The notes beneath the pieces were generated by a model. It was not told the origin of the DNA and ran no database searches. It saw nothing but the letters and a program-made list of their open reading frames with translations. Source: Argyresthia goedartella (lineage: Eukaryota > Arthropoda > Insecta > Lepidoptera > Argyresthiidae). From it: DNA of 64,000 bases. The position numbers and the translations under genes were made by a program. Location: assembly GCA_949825045.1 (NCBI GenBank), contig OX463812.1:17355956-17419955 (forward strand). The letters run 5' to 3'. Of the stretch, positions 32,101 through 44,217 are shown in pieces; position 1 is the stretch's first letter, and each line of letters starts with the position of its first letter.

Positions 32101-34008
32101 AATTGTATTACGTAAATAAATAAAGAAATACTACAATGCAAGTTATCTCGAAATTAAGTATACTCACTCAGGTCTCTTGAGGCCCCTGCGTGGGGTAGGC
32201 GTTGAAGCCCCGCTACTGCCGCCACATTCTAAAAATCTAAAAAAAAAAACATTTTAATTATGGTTTATTAGGTATCAATGGACATAAAATATGGTATGAT
32301 ATGAGGAAGGCCTGTGTCAAATTTTAATTAAGTCAATTAAATCAATACGTTAAAGACACAAAGTACTCATTTCAATACTTACACAGAAGGTGACGGAGGT
32401 GCTGAGCACGGGGACATGTTTAAAAGCCTGTCTCCCTCCTCATGGGTGACCTCGATTGGCAGCTCTTCAAACAAGGAAGACCAGAGTAGTAGAGATCTAA
32501 AAACAAATAAAAATTGATATTTTAACCTTATGCCTTGGAAGTAGAGTCCAAAACCTAAGAAAATCAATATGGGGTGGTAGAGCTAACAATATTTTGAAAA
32601 TATTTACCCTGGTGACTGCCTGGCATCGGGAGGCAACTCTCTGGTCTTCCTTGTATGAAGGCTGCGCTCCAGCGACTGCACTTGAACCGGCAAGTCGGTA
32701 ATATTTCTCATTGATCTGAAATACATGATCCTACATTAGTTTTATTTCATTTGAAAACATGCAATTATTAGTAAAGTTAGTTGTTAGTAAAAGCTGTTAT
32801 TTACAAAGAAGATGCAGATGGCCTCTCCACGGCCCCACCGCGAGTGCGGACTCCGCCCCGCGCTCGTGCGCCGCCGCCACGCGTGCGCCCGCCGCTGCCA
32901 CGCGATCGTACAGCGGCTCCACGATTGCCCACGCCGCCACCACGAACGCCCAAACCATCAGCACCACTCTCATCCTCCGCGTTCACACGCCCTCGGCCTC
33001 TTCCAGTTCTTGCAGCACTTACAGAAAGAAAGAAAAAGCATGCAAAAAATGCCAACCAAATAGTGCAAACCATAATATATAAAAACACACAACACATAAA
33101 CAAGCTCGAGCAGTGTATGCAGCATCAACATTTATTTTTTATGAAATCAGTGAAGGGTGCATTGCGTTAATTAATACAAACATATTTTGTGAAATTAACT
33201 CTTTCCCGTGTTTCATTTTCATATTCTTTATTGCACAGAAACATTAAAAATACAATCACATATTCGAGTGTTTCTTTGACATAATTGTTTATTTGAAAAT
33301 TATTTTTTCTTTATTTCCTGAAATAATTTAAATCTAGGGCTGATTTGGTAAAATAATTTCGGCAAAATTATTGACTTGAAAGAAAAGTTTATATGACTAG
33401 AACTTATTTTATTTATTGATCTTTAAAAATCCACTGTTATTTATTATTTATTTACGACCCATAATAAAGTCCCATCAACAAAAGAACAAATATACGAAAT
33501 AACAAAAATGTTTCGTTTTTGTCCGGCTATCGTCATGCACACACTGTTGTTAAAATATGCAAAAAATCACCCGTGTTAATTAAAAAACATCAAACCAATC
33601 AAGCTCAAAACAAAATAAAAGTAAAAAGGTAAGATTATATCAAAACACGGAAAAGCTTGTCGACATATCCACACCATTGTGTCGGCCATGACCAACCGCA
33701 ATTGCCCGATGTGTGAAATTCCGTCTGCGGTACTGGGACTCCCCCGCATTTGTTTTGATGAAATTTCGCATATTTCTGAATGAATACATGTTTTGAATAG
33801 TAACCAATAGGAAATAAACAATATGTAGAGTCCTAGGATGATAAGCACGTTCGGTTTCTCTAATGAAATTTGTCTATTCAGATGAAAACCAAAATCATGT
33901 TCCGTTGAGAAGAGCGAGGTGAAGTTGTTTTGGACAGTTTTTTACTCACAATGGTATAGATAATCGACATTAGTATTAGTTAAAATTAAACTTTACTTAC
34001 CGTTGCAT
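29195..34008 (-). CDS. piggyBac transposase, 8 exons, 806 aa
   Basis: Exons read on the minus strand: 34008-34001 (ATGCAACG), 33017-32805, 32715-32608, 32496-32383, 32236-32168, 32084-32028, 31954-31878 and 30969-29195. All seven introns start GT and end AG, six joins are phase 2 and the last phase 1, and the joined 2421 nt stays open. Residues ~3-70 are RGG/RG-rich (RTGRGRGR, VRGGG, RTRGGG). An acidic stretch (EEDSDVDNDDDD) begins exon 8, followed by a Pro-Glu run. The core has the DDE_Tnp_1_7 signature with catalytic Asp488 (ALDESLTMWKG), Asp571 (WMDNFYNS) and Asp671 (GGVDKKDQM). The C-terminus has Cys773, 776, 784, 787, 792, 796 and His800, the cross-brace domain that binds terminal repeats. 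It excises and inserts DNA at TTAA in the nucleus. No defect is seen. Splicing is inferred and needs RNA. Confidence 0.85.
31448..31520. repeat. Tandem duplication (~35 bp) in piggyBac intron 7
   Basis: AAAAGCAACACGATATTGTC and AAAAGCAATACGATATTGTC followed by ATAATAAAAAAAA, two adjacent copies. A second local duplication (GAAACATATATCGTRATAT...GCGAACCCTG) lies at about 31780-31850. Confidence 0.7.
32805..33017 (-). other. Exon 2 of piggyBac gene: RGG-rich domain
   Basis: Encodes about 71 residues dominated by Arg and Gly (RGRGR, RGGG, RSRG, RTRGGG, RARGG). It has much higher GC than its surroundings. RGG boxes bind RNA and other nucleic acids in many proteins; none is part of the canonical moth piggyBac. 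A second possible acceptor 9 nt further in gives the same frame without three residues. Confidence 0.75.
33018..34000 (-). other. Intron 1 of piggyBac gene
   Basis: Donor CAACG|GTAAGT at 34001/34000 and acceptor TTCTTTCTGTAAG at 33018. It separates an 8-nt coding first exon from the RGG exon. It is 983 bp and AT-rich; the 90-codon frame inside (33576-33848) has no recognised content. Confidence 0.7.
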
Positions 34009-34338
34009 ATTGGATAATCAGCAGCAGGCACTCCACTTAGCACAAATAATTAAAATATCTATGTGAACACTGAGAGACACAAACGCGAAGTAGCGGTTGG
34101 GATGGCGTCTTTGAGTGAGTTTTATTGTGCAAACAGTGACCACAGAGTATAAAACCATTCATTAATTAGATAGCCTGTTCTTTCTTGTGCAATTTTAATA
34201 GGTTAGAAAGAGATCGGACTAACATGAATGCTGCAACGGAAGCAAAATAAAATCCTTTACAGCAGTACCGGAGACGGTCGCGCCACACACAGGCGCCAGA
34301 ATGACAGTACCGGAGCGGGAATTTTCACACACAAGGGG
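34009..34338 (-). promoter_or_regulatory. piggyBac right end and presumed promoter
   Basis: Lies between the start codon and the element end. On the minus strand an arthropod-type initiator TCAGT sits at 34073-34069, about 65 nt before the ATG. Subterminal motifs TACCGGAG occur at 34266 and 34308, and CACACACAGGCGCC at about 34284-34297. Promoter identity is inference. Confidence 0.4.
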
Positions 34339-34342
34339 TTAA
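34339..34342. other. piggyBac target-site duplication (right TTAA)
   Basis: TTAA in CAAGGGGTTAATGAACCATG; the satellite flank resumes exactly as at 911 in copy 1. Confidence 0.95.
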
Positions 34343-34383
34343 TGAACCATGTACTCTAAAATGTCGACATAATATTCACAATA

Positions 34384-36709
34384 TTCAATATAATTAGTTG
34401 GCTGTGGTAATTGTGGTCTTCTAGTCCGATATTGGTATTCAAATGTATTCTAGATTATGCGTTAAGACCTTTAAAACCTAGCAAGACACAGCCTATTTAC
34501 TAGCCAAACCTCTTTCGTAGTCAAAAACACCAACAGCGGTTTTAAGCTGAAGTAGGTACACATATTCAAAGTTTTACTAAAAAAATCAGCAGCGATTTCA
34601 AGGTGGAGAAAACAAATTCAAAGTTTCACATTCAGTCGTCTGTGGTAGTGTCTCCTCGTTCGATATTAGCATGTAATAGTATTCTTGATTATGCTGTAAG
34701 ACCTACTTAACATATAGCTAGATCCAATTTATTTACTAGCCGAACCTCTTTTGTGGTCAAAAACACCAGCAGCGGTTTCAAGGTGGAGAAAACAAATTAA
34801 TACTTTCACTTTCAGTCGGCTTTGGTAGTGTCTTCTCGTTCGATATTGACCTATTTTAATATTCAAGATTATGCTTTACGACGTTTTTAACATAGCTAAA
34901 TCCAGTTTATTTACTAGCCAAACCTCCTTCGTGGTCAAAAACACCAGCAGCGGTTTCAAGGTGGAGAAAACAAATTCAAAGTTTCTTTTTCAGTCGGCTG
35001 TGGTAGTGTTTTTTCGTACGATATTGACCTGTTTTAGTATTCAAGATTATGCTTTAAGATGTTCTTAACAAAGATAGATCCAGTTTATTTACTAACCAAA
35101 CCTCCTTCGTGGTCAAAATCACCAGCAGCGGTTTCAAGTTGGAGAAAACAAATTCAAAGTTTCTTTTTCAGTCGGCTGTGGTAGTGTCTTCTCGTCCGAT
35201 ATTGATCTGTTTTAGTATTCAAGATTGTGTTTTGCAACGTAGTTAACATAGCTAGGTACAGGTTATTTACTAGCCAAACCTACTTCGTGGTCAAAAACAC
35301 CAGCAGCGGTTTCAAGGTGAAGTATACAAATTCAAAGTTTCACTTTCTGTCGGCTGTGGTAGTGTCTTCTCGTCCGATATTGACCTGTTTTAGTATTCAA
35401 GATTATGCTTCACGACGTTCTTAACGTAGTAGATCCAGTTTATTAACTAGCCAAACCTGCTTCATGGTCAAAAACACCAGCAGCGGTTTCAAGGTGAAGG
35501 AAACAAATTCAAAGTTTCTTTTTCAGTCGGCTGTGGTAGTGTCTTCGTCCGATATTGACCTGTTTATGGTATTCAAGATTATGCTTTATGACGTATTTAA
35601 TATAGCTATATACAGGTTATTTAAAAGCCAAACCTTCTTCGTGGTCAAAAACACCAGAAGCGGTTTCAAGTTAAAGAAAAAAAAATAAAGTTTCACATTC
35701 CGTCGGCTGTGGTAGTGTCTGTTCGTACGATATTGAACTGTTTTAGTATTCAAATAATGCTTTATGACGTTCTTATATAGTTATATCCAGTTTATTTACT
35801 AGCCAAACCTCCTTCGTGGTCAAAAACACCAGCAGCTGTTTCAAGGTGGATTACATAAATAAAAGTTTCACATTTTGTCGGCTGTGGTAGTATCTTCTCG
35901 TTCGCTATTGAACTGTTTTAGTATTCAAGATTATGCTCTACGAGGTACTGAACATAGCTAGATACAGGTTATTTACAAGCCGAACCTCCTTCGTGGTCAT
36001 AAAGACCAGCAGCGGTTTCAAGGTGGAGAAAAGAAATTCAAAGTTTCACATTCAGTCAGCTCTGGTACTGTCTTCTCGTTCGATATTAGCATGTAATAGT
36101 ATTTTGGATTATGCTGTAAGACCTATTTAACATAGCTAGATACAGGTTATTTACTAGCCGTACTTCCTTCGTGGTCAAAAATACCAGCAGCGGTTTCAAG
36201 GTGGAGTACACAAATTCAAAGTTTCACTTTATATCGGCTTTGGTAGTGTCTTCTCGTTCGATATCGACCTGTTTTAGTATTCAAGATTATGCTTTATGAC
36301 GTTGTTGACTTAGCTAGATCCAGTTTATTCACTAGCCGAACCTCCTTCGTGGTCAAAAACATCAGCAGCGGTTTTAAGGTGAAGAAAACAATTTCAAAGT
36401 TTCTTTTTCAGTCGGCTGTGGTATTGTCTTCTCGTCCGATATTGACCTGTTTTAGTATTCAAGATTATGCTTTACGACGTATTTAAGATAGCTAGATACA
36501 TGTTATTTACTAGCTGAACCTACTTCGTGGTCGATTTGATTTGATTTGATTTGATTTGTGGTCAAAAACACCAGCAGCGGTTTTAAGGTGGAGAAAACAA
36601 ATCCAAAGTTTCACTTTCAGTCGGCTGTGTTAGTGTCTTCTCGTTTGATATTGACCTGTTTTAGTATTCAAGATTATGCTATACGACGTTCTTAACGTAG
36701 CTAGATCCA
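34384..36709 (+). repeat. ~178-bp satellite array, left arm, copy 2
   Basis: Duplicate of 956-3282, including the (GATTT)5 insertion (36533-36557). The monomer landmarks and many private variants match one for one. Confidence 0.9.
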
Positions 36710-39147
36710 CTCCACCTTGAAACCGCTGCTGGTTTTTTTGACCACGAAGGAGGTCCGGCTAGTAAATAAGCTAGATCTAGCTATGTTAACAACGTCGAAA
36801 AGCATAATCTTGAATACTAAAACAGGTCAATATTGAACGAGAAGAGGGTACCGGAGCCGACTGGATGTGAATCTTTGAATTTATTTTCACCACCTTGAAA
36901 CCGCTTCTGGTGTTTTTGACCACGAAGGAGGTTTTGCCAGTAAATAAACTGGATCTACCTTTGTAAAAAACATCGTAAAGCAAAATCTTGAATACTAAAA
37001 CAGGTCAATATCGCACGAGAAGAAACTACCACAGCCGACTGAAAAAGAAACTTTGAATTTGTTTTCTCCACCTTGAAACCGCTGCTGGTGTTTTTGACCA
37101 CGAAGGAGGTTCGGCTAATAAATATCCTGTATCTAGCTATGTTAAGTACGTCGTAAAGCATAATGTTGAATACTAAAAAAGGTCAATATCGAATGAAAGG
37201 ACACTATAACAGCCGACAGAAAGTGAAACTTTGAATTTGTGTACTCCGCCTTGAAACAGCTACTGGTATTTTTGTTCAAGAAGGAGGTTCGGCTAGTAAA
37301 TACCCATAATCTTGAATACTAAAACAGGTCAATATCGGATGAGAAGAGACTACCACATCTGACGGAAAGTGAAACTTTGAATTTGTGTACTCCACCTTGA
37401 AACCGCTGCTGGTGTTTTTGACCACGAAGGAGGTTCGGCTAGTAAATAAGCTAGATCTAGCTATGTTAAGTGCGTCGTAAAGCATAATCTTAAATACTAA
37501 AACAGGTCAATATCGGACGAGAAGACACTACCACAGCCGACTGAATAAGAAACTTTGGATTTGTTTTCTCAACCTTGAAAACGCTGCTGGTGTTTTTGAC
37601 CACGAAGTGGGTTGGGCTAGTAAATAAACTGGATCTAGCTTTGTTAAAAATATTGTAAAGCATAATCTTGAATTCTAAAACAGGTCAATATCGAACGAGA
37701 AGACACTATCACAGCCAATTGAAAAAGAAACTTTGAATTTATTTTCTTCACCTTGAAACCGCTGATGGTGTTTTTGACCACGAAGGAGGTTTGGCTAGTA
37801 AATAAACTGGATCTATCTTTGTAAAAAACATCGTAAAGCAAAATCTTGAATACTTAAACAGGTCAATATCGAACGAGAAGAAACTACCACAGCAGCCGAC
37901 TGAAAAAGAAACTTTGAATTTGTTTTCTCCACCTTGAAACCGCTGCTGGTGTTTTGACCACGAAGGAGGTTCGGCTAATAAATTACCTGTATCTAGCTAT
38001 GTTAAGTACGTCGTAAAGCATTATCTTAAATACTAAAACAGGTCAATATCGGACGAGAAGACACTGCCACAGCCGACTGAATAAAAAACTTTGGATTTGT
38101 TTTCTCCACATTGAAACCGCTGCTGGTGCTTTTGACCACGAAGGAGGTTTGGCTAGTAAATAAACTGGATTTATCTTTGTTAAGAACATCGTAAAGCATA
38201 ATCTTGAATACTAAAACAGGTAAATATCGAACGAGAAGACACTATCACAGCCAATTGAAAAAGAAACTTTGAATTTGTTTTCTTCATCTTGAAACCGCTG
38301 ATGGTATTTTTGACCACGAAGGAGGTTTGGCTAGTAAATAAACTGGATCTATCTTTGTTAAAAACATCGTAAAGCATAATCTTGAATACTAAAACAGGTC
38401 AATTTCGAACGAAAAGAAACTACCACAGCTGACTGAAAAAGAAACTTTGAATTAGTTTTCTCCACCTCGAAACCGCTGCTGGTGTTTTTGACCACGAAGG
38501 AGGTTCGGCTAGTAAATAAACTGTATCTCACTTTGTTAAATACGTTGTAAAGCATAATCTTAAATACTACAAAAGGTTAAAATCGGACGAGAAGACACTA
38601 CCACAGCCGACTGAAAAAGAAACTTTGAATTTGTTTTCTCCACCTTGAAACCGCTGCTGGTAATTTTGACCACGAAGAAGGTTCGGCTAGTAAATAACCT
38701 GTATCTAGTATATTAAGTACGTCGTAAAGCATAATCTTGAGTTCCAAAACAATTCAATAACGGACGAGAAGATACTACCACAGCCGAAAAAATAAACTTT
38801 GGATTTGTTTTCTCCACCTTGAAACCGCTGCTGGTGTGTTTGACCACGAAGGAGGTACGGCTAGTAGATAAACTGTATCTAGCTATTTTAAGTAGGTCCT
38901 ACAGCATAATCAAGAACACTATTACATGCCTATATCGAACTAGAAGACACTACCACAGCTGACTGAAAGTTAAACTTTGAATATGTGTACTCCAGCTTAA
39001 AACCACTGTGGGTGTTTTTGACCACGAAAGAGGTTTGGCTAGTAAATAGGCACAGCCTATTCTTATCTAGCTAGATTATATAGGTCTTAACGCATAATCT
39101 AGAATACATTTGAATACCAATATCGGACTAGAAAACCACAAGTACCA
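36710..39147 (-). repeat. ~178-bp satellite array, right arm, copy 2
   Basis: Duplicate of 3283-5720 in the same inverted orientation. A few substitutions differ (for example GAAAACTAAAACAGCTCAATA in copy 1 against GAATACTAAAACAGGTCAAT in copy 2 near 37315). Confidence 0.9.
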
Positions 39148-40084
39148 CAGCCAACTAACTATTGTGAGTAAAATGTCGACATTTTAAGGTACATGGTTTT
39201 ATCAACAGGCACTAGACACCATTTATATTGCCTTAAACCTATCATAAATGCCCTTAGTGTAATATGAAAAAGTACCTGCTTAATTTGGTCGCATTATATT
39301 GGCTGCTAACTGTTGGCTGCCAACTTCACACCGTTTGTTTATTTAAAGAATAATTATTAATAAGACTACGAATTTTTGTACCCTTGAACAGAATAAGAAC
39401 TTTTTATTTCGTATACGCTCGCATACTCGCATCAATAGTTTTAAATTTAAGTAACTACCTTTGTTTCTCGCTAAGTGATTTTTATAAATCTTTAGAGAAA
39501 TAAAGAAAATATCAAACCTTCATTACTCGTGGCCCGACACGCACTTGGCCGGTTTTTATTTTAATGAGTTCGGAAGGTCCAAGGTGTTCCTAATTCAATT
39601 CGTTAGGCTTTCTCTAACTTTTAGGTGAGATCTACTTCAAGGGAAAAGGTGTAAGCCCCAAACGTGACGTGGGTGGGCAACATGGCCGTTCGGCGTATCC
39701 TACACTATCCTATTTAAACTTACTAATTACCTACCTGTTGACGTAAATAAAACTAAAACAAGACAATATTCAATAAAACCGGTCAAGTGCTAGTAGGACA
39801 TCGGACCCGCACATGAAGGGTTCCATACCATTGTACACGGAAAAACATAAAACGACAGTCTTTTGCACGAGTACATATACCTATTTGATTTTTAATAATA
39901 AAATATTCAATACTAGCTAGGACTACATTCAAGGCCGTACATCGAAACATTGAAAAATAGTTTTGTGTATGTAGTATGTAAGTATTAAACTATGTACTCA
40001 GGTTAACGAAACTCTTTGCTCATTGAAACCGGAAGTGGAGAGAAATTGAGTAACTTATTTTACAGAAATAAAATCAAATATGAT

Positions 40085-41673
40085 TTTGCCAGAGGGAATT
40101 CATCGGGAGGAGACCGACATCTTCGGGAGTAAAGTAAAAGGCTTGAGATGCGCGCAAATACTAGACTAAATTATTATAGGAAATACTATACGCTTATATA
40201 CAACTTACTACAAAACTACGTGATGAATATAAATATACCTTATCTGTGACGGTCGTCAACTTATCTTAACATTACGTGGAAATATGACTAACATAGTCGA
40301 CCGGCACAGATACTCCCCCCTTTAGGGAAAAAATATACCATAACAAACTTATATCAACTGCAATAATAACTAGTAGGATTTTTGATAAACGTAAATTAGA
40401 TAGTAATTGTGCATACTTCAACTTAATCTAAAGGTAAATCTTTCACGAATTAGAAAAATAAAGGAACTACTGTTATGTGAATTCTACTTAATATTTACCT
40501 ACAGGCGTGTCTTGTATCTGGCCGCACACTACATAAAATAAACTAAAAACTGGAAAACAGAAAAACACTAGGAAAATGGGGCTTCGCGGTTAGTAAACTA
40601 ACCTAACCTATAACCTGGAAAAGATCCGCAGAAGAGTCGTCTGATGCAGCCGCCCATGTTTTTCAGGAATCGATGAGTCAATTTACATCGCACGTCGTTA
40701 AAGTTGTAATCACTGTTTGTTTATAATTGCGACCGTACCTACACAAGGATGATTGCGCTGAATCAGCGTCAGCATTAAATCTGTAACCTTGGCTGTAGGC
40801 AGTCAATAATCTCGTACGTCATATGTACGTGCGTGCTCTTCACTCTTGAGTGAATATTAAGTTGTCGATAGATGAAATTTGTGTGCCTAATAACCTTGGG
40901 ATTTGGCAACATAGGGCACATCTTGTACACCAATTGTTTATATATATCTCTCTTCAGTGATTTGATTATTCTTCGTGCGATGTTCTTCCTGGATGATTTC
41001 AATATTCGTTGAATTAGGTATATCGATGATGTTTCAATACTCTTCTGGGGGCTGGAACGGCTTCCTATGTCTTGAACTTGAAAAGCTGCTTGCTGTGAAT
41101 GAATTTGCCGACGCGTTCGTTTCTGCTGGTGCGAGCTCCATTTTGATAAATCAGCAGTCAGCTGGCTATCGGTTCATTGTTCTTGCGGTATCTTGAGTTC
41201 GATGCGGGAAATCTTCAGTTGAAATTATTTATCTTGAAACCAGATTGAAAACGGACCAGAAGCCATCTGGTCCGTTTTCAATCTGGTCCGGTCATGGCTT
41301 GCTTGATGTCGTCTTGGTAGTCGGGGCTCGGCGATCTTGGACGAAGTGCTTCTTGCTTGCACTTCTAAGGTGGCAGCACACAGAGTTTTCTTCTCGGCTG
41401 GGTCCATGCTGCTATTACCGAAGGTTGCTGATGTTCAGAAGTCGGGTCACCACTTTGCCAGAGCCAATTATACGGATAGCGACATCTTCGGGAGTAAAGT
41501 AAAAGGCTTGAGATGCGCGCAAATACTAGACTAAATTATTATAGGAAATACTATACGCTTATAAACAACTTACTACAAAACTACGTGATGAATATAAATA
41601 TACCTTATCTGTGACGGTCGTCAACTTATCTTAACATTACGTGGAAATATGACTAACATAGTCGACCGGCACA
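40085..41673 (-). mobile_element. Non-autonomous LTR retrotransposon, copy 4
   Basis: Same element and flanks as 6658-8246, with LTRs, primer site, purine tract and hairpin (41240-41286). It carries a GCTGATG to GATGATG change near 41027, shared with copy 5. Confidence 0.8.
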
Positions 41674-41904
41674 ATGACAAAAGCTTGATATTATTTATAA
41701 TAATTCGAATGAGCAATTATTAATCATATAATCGACAAATAACTAAGCACAAAACTTAATATGTATCTGCAATTAAAAATCTTTCCTGATAAGATCGGGA
41801 GAGTCAATTTTTCACCGATCAACAAATAAAACAAAATAGCTAAGAAAATGGCCATACCAATAATTTCTTCTAAGAGTACTTCTTTTAATTCTTAAAAATC
41901 GGTA

Positions 41905-42093
41905 TGTTTCATTATTTGTTGCTGTTGCGGCAACAGAAATGCACATTCTATGAAAATTTCAGCTCTCTACCTATTTCGGTTGATCCGATAGAGCCCGGTG
42001 ACGGACGGACGGACGGACGGACGGACAGACAGACGGACAGCGGAGGCTTAGTACAGGGTCCCGTTTGGCACCCTTTGGGTACGGAACCCTAAA
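41905..42093 (+). repeat. Lepidopteran-type dispersed repeat
   Basis: Duplicate of 8478-8666 in unit A of copy 2. Confidence 0.65.
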
Positions 42094-42548
42094 ATCTAAA
42101 ACCCGATTACTAAATGAGCGCGGTCTAAAGAGTATGAATCTCGTAGCCACCGGGCGGTAAATCCGCTTGAAATTGAGATTGTTTTCGTACTTCAAATTGA
42201 CGTTTGATTTAACAAAGCGCGATTATTGATTATTGGTGTCAGGAGCTGTCATTTCAAACGACTGTCATATCAGAAAGGTCAATGGTACCTATGCCCACTT
42301 TTGGTCCGCTTTGTGGCGCGGCGTAGTTGGAGGCAAAGAGTTTCATTCATCTGAAGTTAATTTTAAAAAACACAACAAGTGATCTTTCAACTGCACTTGG
42401 CACTGGCAAAGCTAAGTTAACCTCAAATGAGGTTAGGATGCCTTATGTTATAAGAAGCAGTATAACTTTATAACTTCATCAACCTTCTAACGATTTGACT
42501 CCATGCAAGCAAAGCTGGCTGGAATAGAAAAATGTAGTCTTTTATATA

Positions 42549-43228
42549 TTAGGTCCTTACATATGAAATTGGCGTTTGGCATGGGAGGAACATAAAGTCG
42601 TTTTTTTTTAAATATAATATATTTATTTAATCAAAGTATGTACCACTGCTATCTATACACTTTTGCCATCTCATAGGTAGTTCTTCGATCCCTTTACTAA
42701 AAAAAAACATTCGGACGCGCGGGAATCAATAAAATCTTTGAAGGCGGTTTGGACTGCCCCATCGTAGTTGAATTTTTTCCCTTTCAAGAAGTTATCCAAA
42801 TTTCGAAGAAAATGGTAATCTGTTGGAGCAAGGTCCGGAGAGTACGGTGGATGTCTTAGACATTCCAATTGAAGCTCCTCTAATATGGTAGCCGTCTGTT
42901 GTGCAGTGTGTGGTCTAGCGTTATCATGAAGCAGCAGTGGCCTAGAGTGATTGACCAGCCTCGGTTGTTTAGCAGCTAGCTTTTCCATCGTGATTTGCAA
43001 TTGCTGACAATAGACATCTGCCGTAATCGTCTGGCCAGATTTAAGAAAGCTGTAGTGAACGATACCAGCACTAGTCTACCAAACGCTCCCAAGTAACTTT
43101 TTTGAAGTCAATTTTCGCTTGGGGCATGGTTTGGCTGGTTCGGCAGGGTTCAGCCATTGCGATGAGCGCTTCCGATTATCGTACAGGATCCACTTTTCAT
43201 TACAGGTAATGATTCGATTTAAAATCCT
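42549..43228 (-). pseudogene. Mariner-like transposase, C-terminal half (copy 2a)
   Basis: Same truncated mariner as 21185-21864, with terminal repeat TTAGGTCCTTACATATGAAA, the internal stop before TSAGIVHY and the frameshifted C-terminus. Sharing of every defect shows it was duplicated after inactivation. Confidence 0.85.
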
Positions 43229-43454
43229 TTTCGTACCACTTGCTCAAAAAAGTGACATTCTATGCCACAAAAAGCGAACATAACAAAAGTCATTTTTAAT
43301 CTGTTGAAAACAGGGAAAGAAAATTGTACTGAATTTCATTCATCCTCTAGGGGAGAATGTGATTTAAATTTGGAATACTTACCGAAATTTATACTGAACT
43401 ACATCTGTGTTTACACCAATGAGTTTGTTTATAATGCATTATACATCTTTTTGT
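43229..43454 (+). mobile_element. Crypton-like insert, truncated 226-bp fragment
   Basis: Matches 21865-22090 and then switches to satellite DNA at CATCTTTTTG|TCGACTGAAAA. The break marks the boundary between tandem units A and B. Confidence 0.8.
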
Positions 43455-44217
43455 CGACTGAAAAAGAAACTTTGAATTTGTTTTCTCCACCTTGAAACCG
43501 CTGCTGGTAATTTTGACCACGAAGAAGGTTCGGCTAGTAAATAACCTGTATCTAGTATATTAAGTACGTCGTAAAGCATAATCTTGAGTTCCAAAACAAT
43601 TCAATAACGGACGAGAAGATACTACCACAGCCGAAAAAATAAACTTTGGATTTGTTTTCTCCACCTTGAAACCGCTGCTGGTGTGTTTGACCACGAAGGA
43701 GGTACGGCTAGTAGATAAACTGTATCTAGCTATTTTAAGTAGGTCCTACAGCATAATCAAGAACACTATTACATGCCTATATCGAACTAGAAGACACTAC
43801 CACAGCTGACTGAAAGTTAAACTTTGAATATGTGTACTCCAGCTTAAAACCACTGTGGGTGTTTTTGACCACGAAAGAGGTTTGGCTAGTAAATAGGCAC
43901 AGCCTATTCTTATCTAGCTAGATTATATAGGTCTTAACGCATAATCTAGAATACATTTGAATACCAATATCGGACTAGAAAACCACAAGTACCACAGCCA
44001 ACTAACTATTGTGAGTAAAATGTCGACATTTTAAGGTACATGGTTTTATCAACAGGCACTAGACACCATTTATATTGCCTTAAACCTATCATAAATGCCC
44101 TTAGTGTAATATGAAAAAGTACCTGCTTAATTTGGTCGCATTATATTGGCTGCTAACTGTTGGCTGCCAACTTCACACCGTTTGTTTATTTAAAGAATAA
44201 TTATTAATAAGACTACG
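43455..44217 (-). mobile_element. Foldback right-arm fragment (start of unit B)
   Basis: Matches 5181-5943: the last four monomers and the foldback terminus. The left arm is missing. Confidence 0.85.

Larger units (their letters stand above)
26877..34338 (-). mobile_element. piggyBac-superfamily element, complete (7462 bp)
   Basis: Bounded by TTAA on both sides, with a clean unoccupied site in duplication copy 1. The ends begin CCAGTCGCCTGTGGCGGCC (left) and, inverted, CCCCTTGTGTGTGAAAATTC (right). They share only CC at the tip, so terminal repeats are short or degenerate. Inside, CGCCTGTGGCG (left) has an inverted relative about 45 bp in from the right end, and TACCGGAGCGGGAAT occurs as a direct repeat near both ends (26924-26938, 34308-34322). 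It carries one intron-rich transposase gene and is long for a piggyBac element because of introns and about 2.3 kb of 3' non-coding DNA. Confidence 0.95.
26688..39370. mobile_element. Foldback-like element copy 2, interrupted by piggyBac
   Basis: Same termini as 726-5943. The left arm resumes at 34339 after the piggyBac insertion; satellite arms run about 34384-36709 (+) and 36710-39147 (-). A handful of substitutions and one 1-2 bp length change (near 35863) separate it from copy 1. Confidence 0.75.
38608..43454 (+). repeat. Tandem unit A of copy 2 (4847 bp)
   Basis: Foldback right-arm end, flank, LTR retrotransposon, lepidopteran-type repeat, mariner C-terminal half and the first ~220 bp of the Crypton-like insert. 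It then jumps at 43454/43455 back to satellite sequence equivalent to 5181. Confidence 0.9.

Noticed and set aside
32759..33170. Plus-strand frames of 83-129 codons rich in Pro, Arg and Ala
   Set aside because: They are the antisense of the RGG-rich exon 2 of the piggyBac gene, whose low-complexity GC-rich sequence leaves all frames open.
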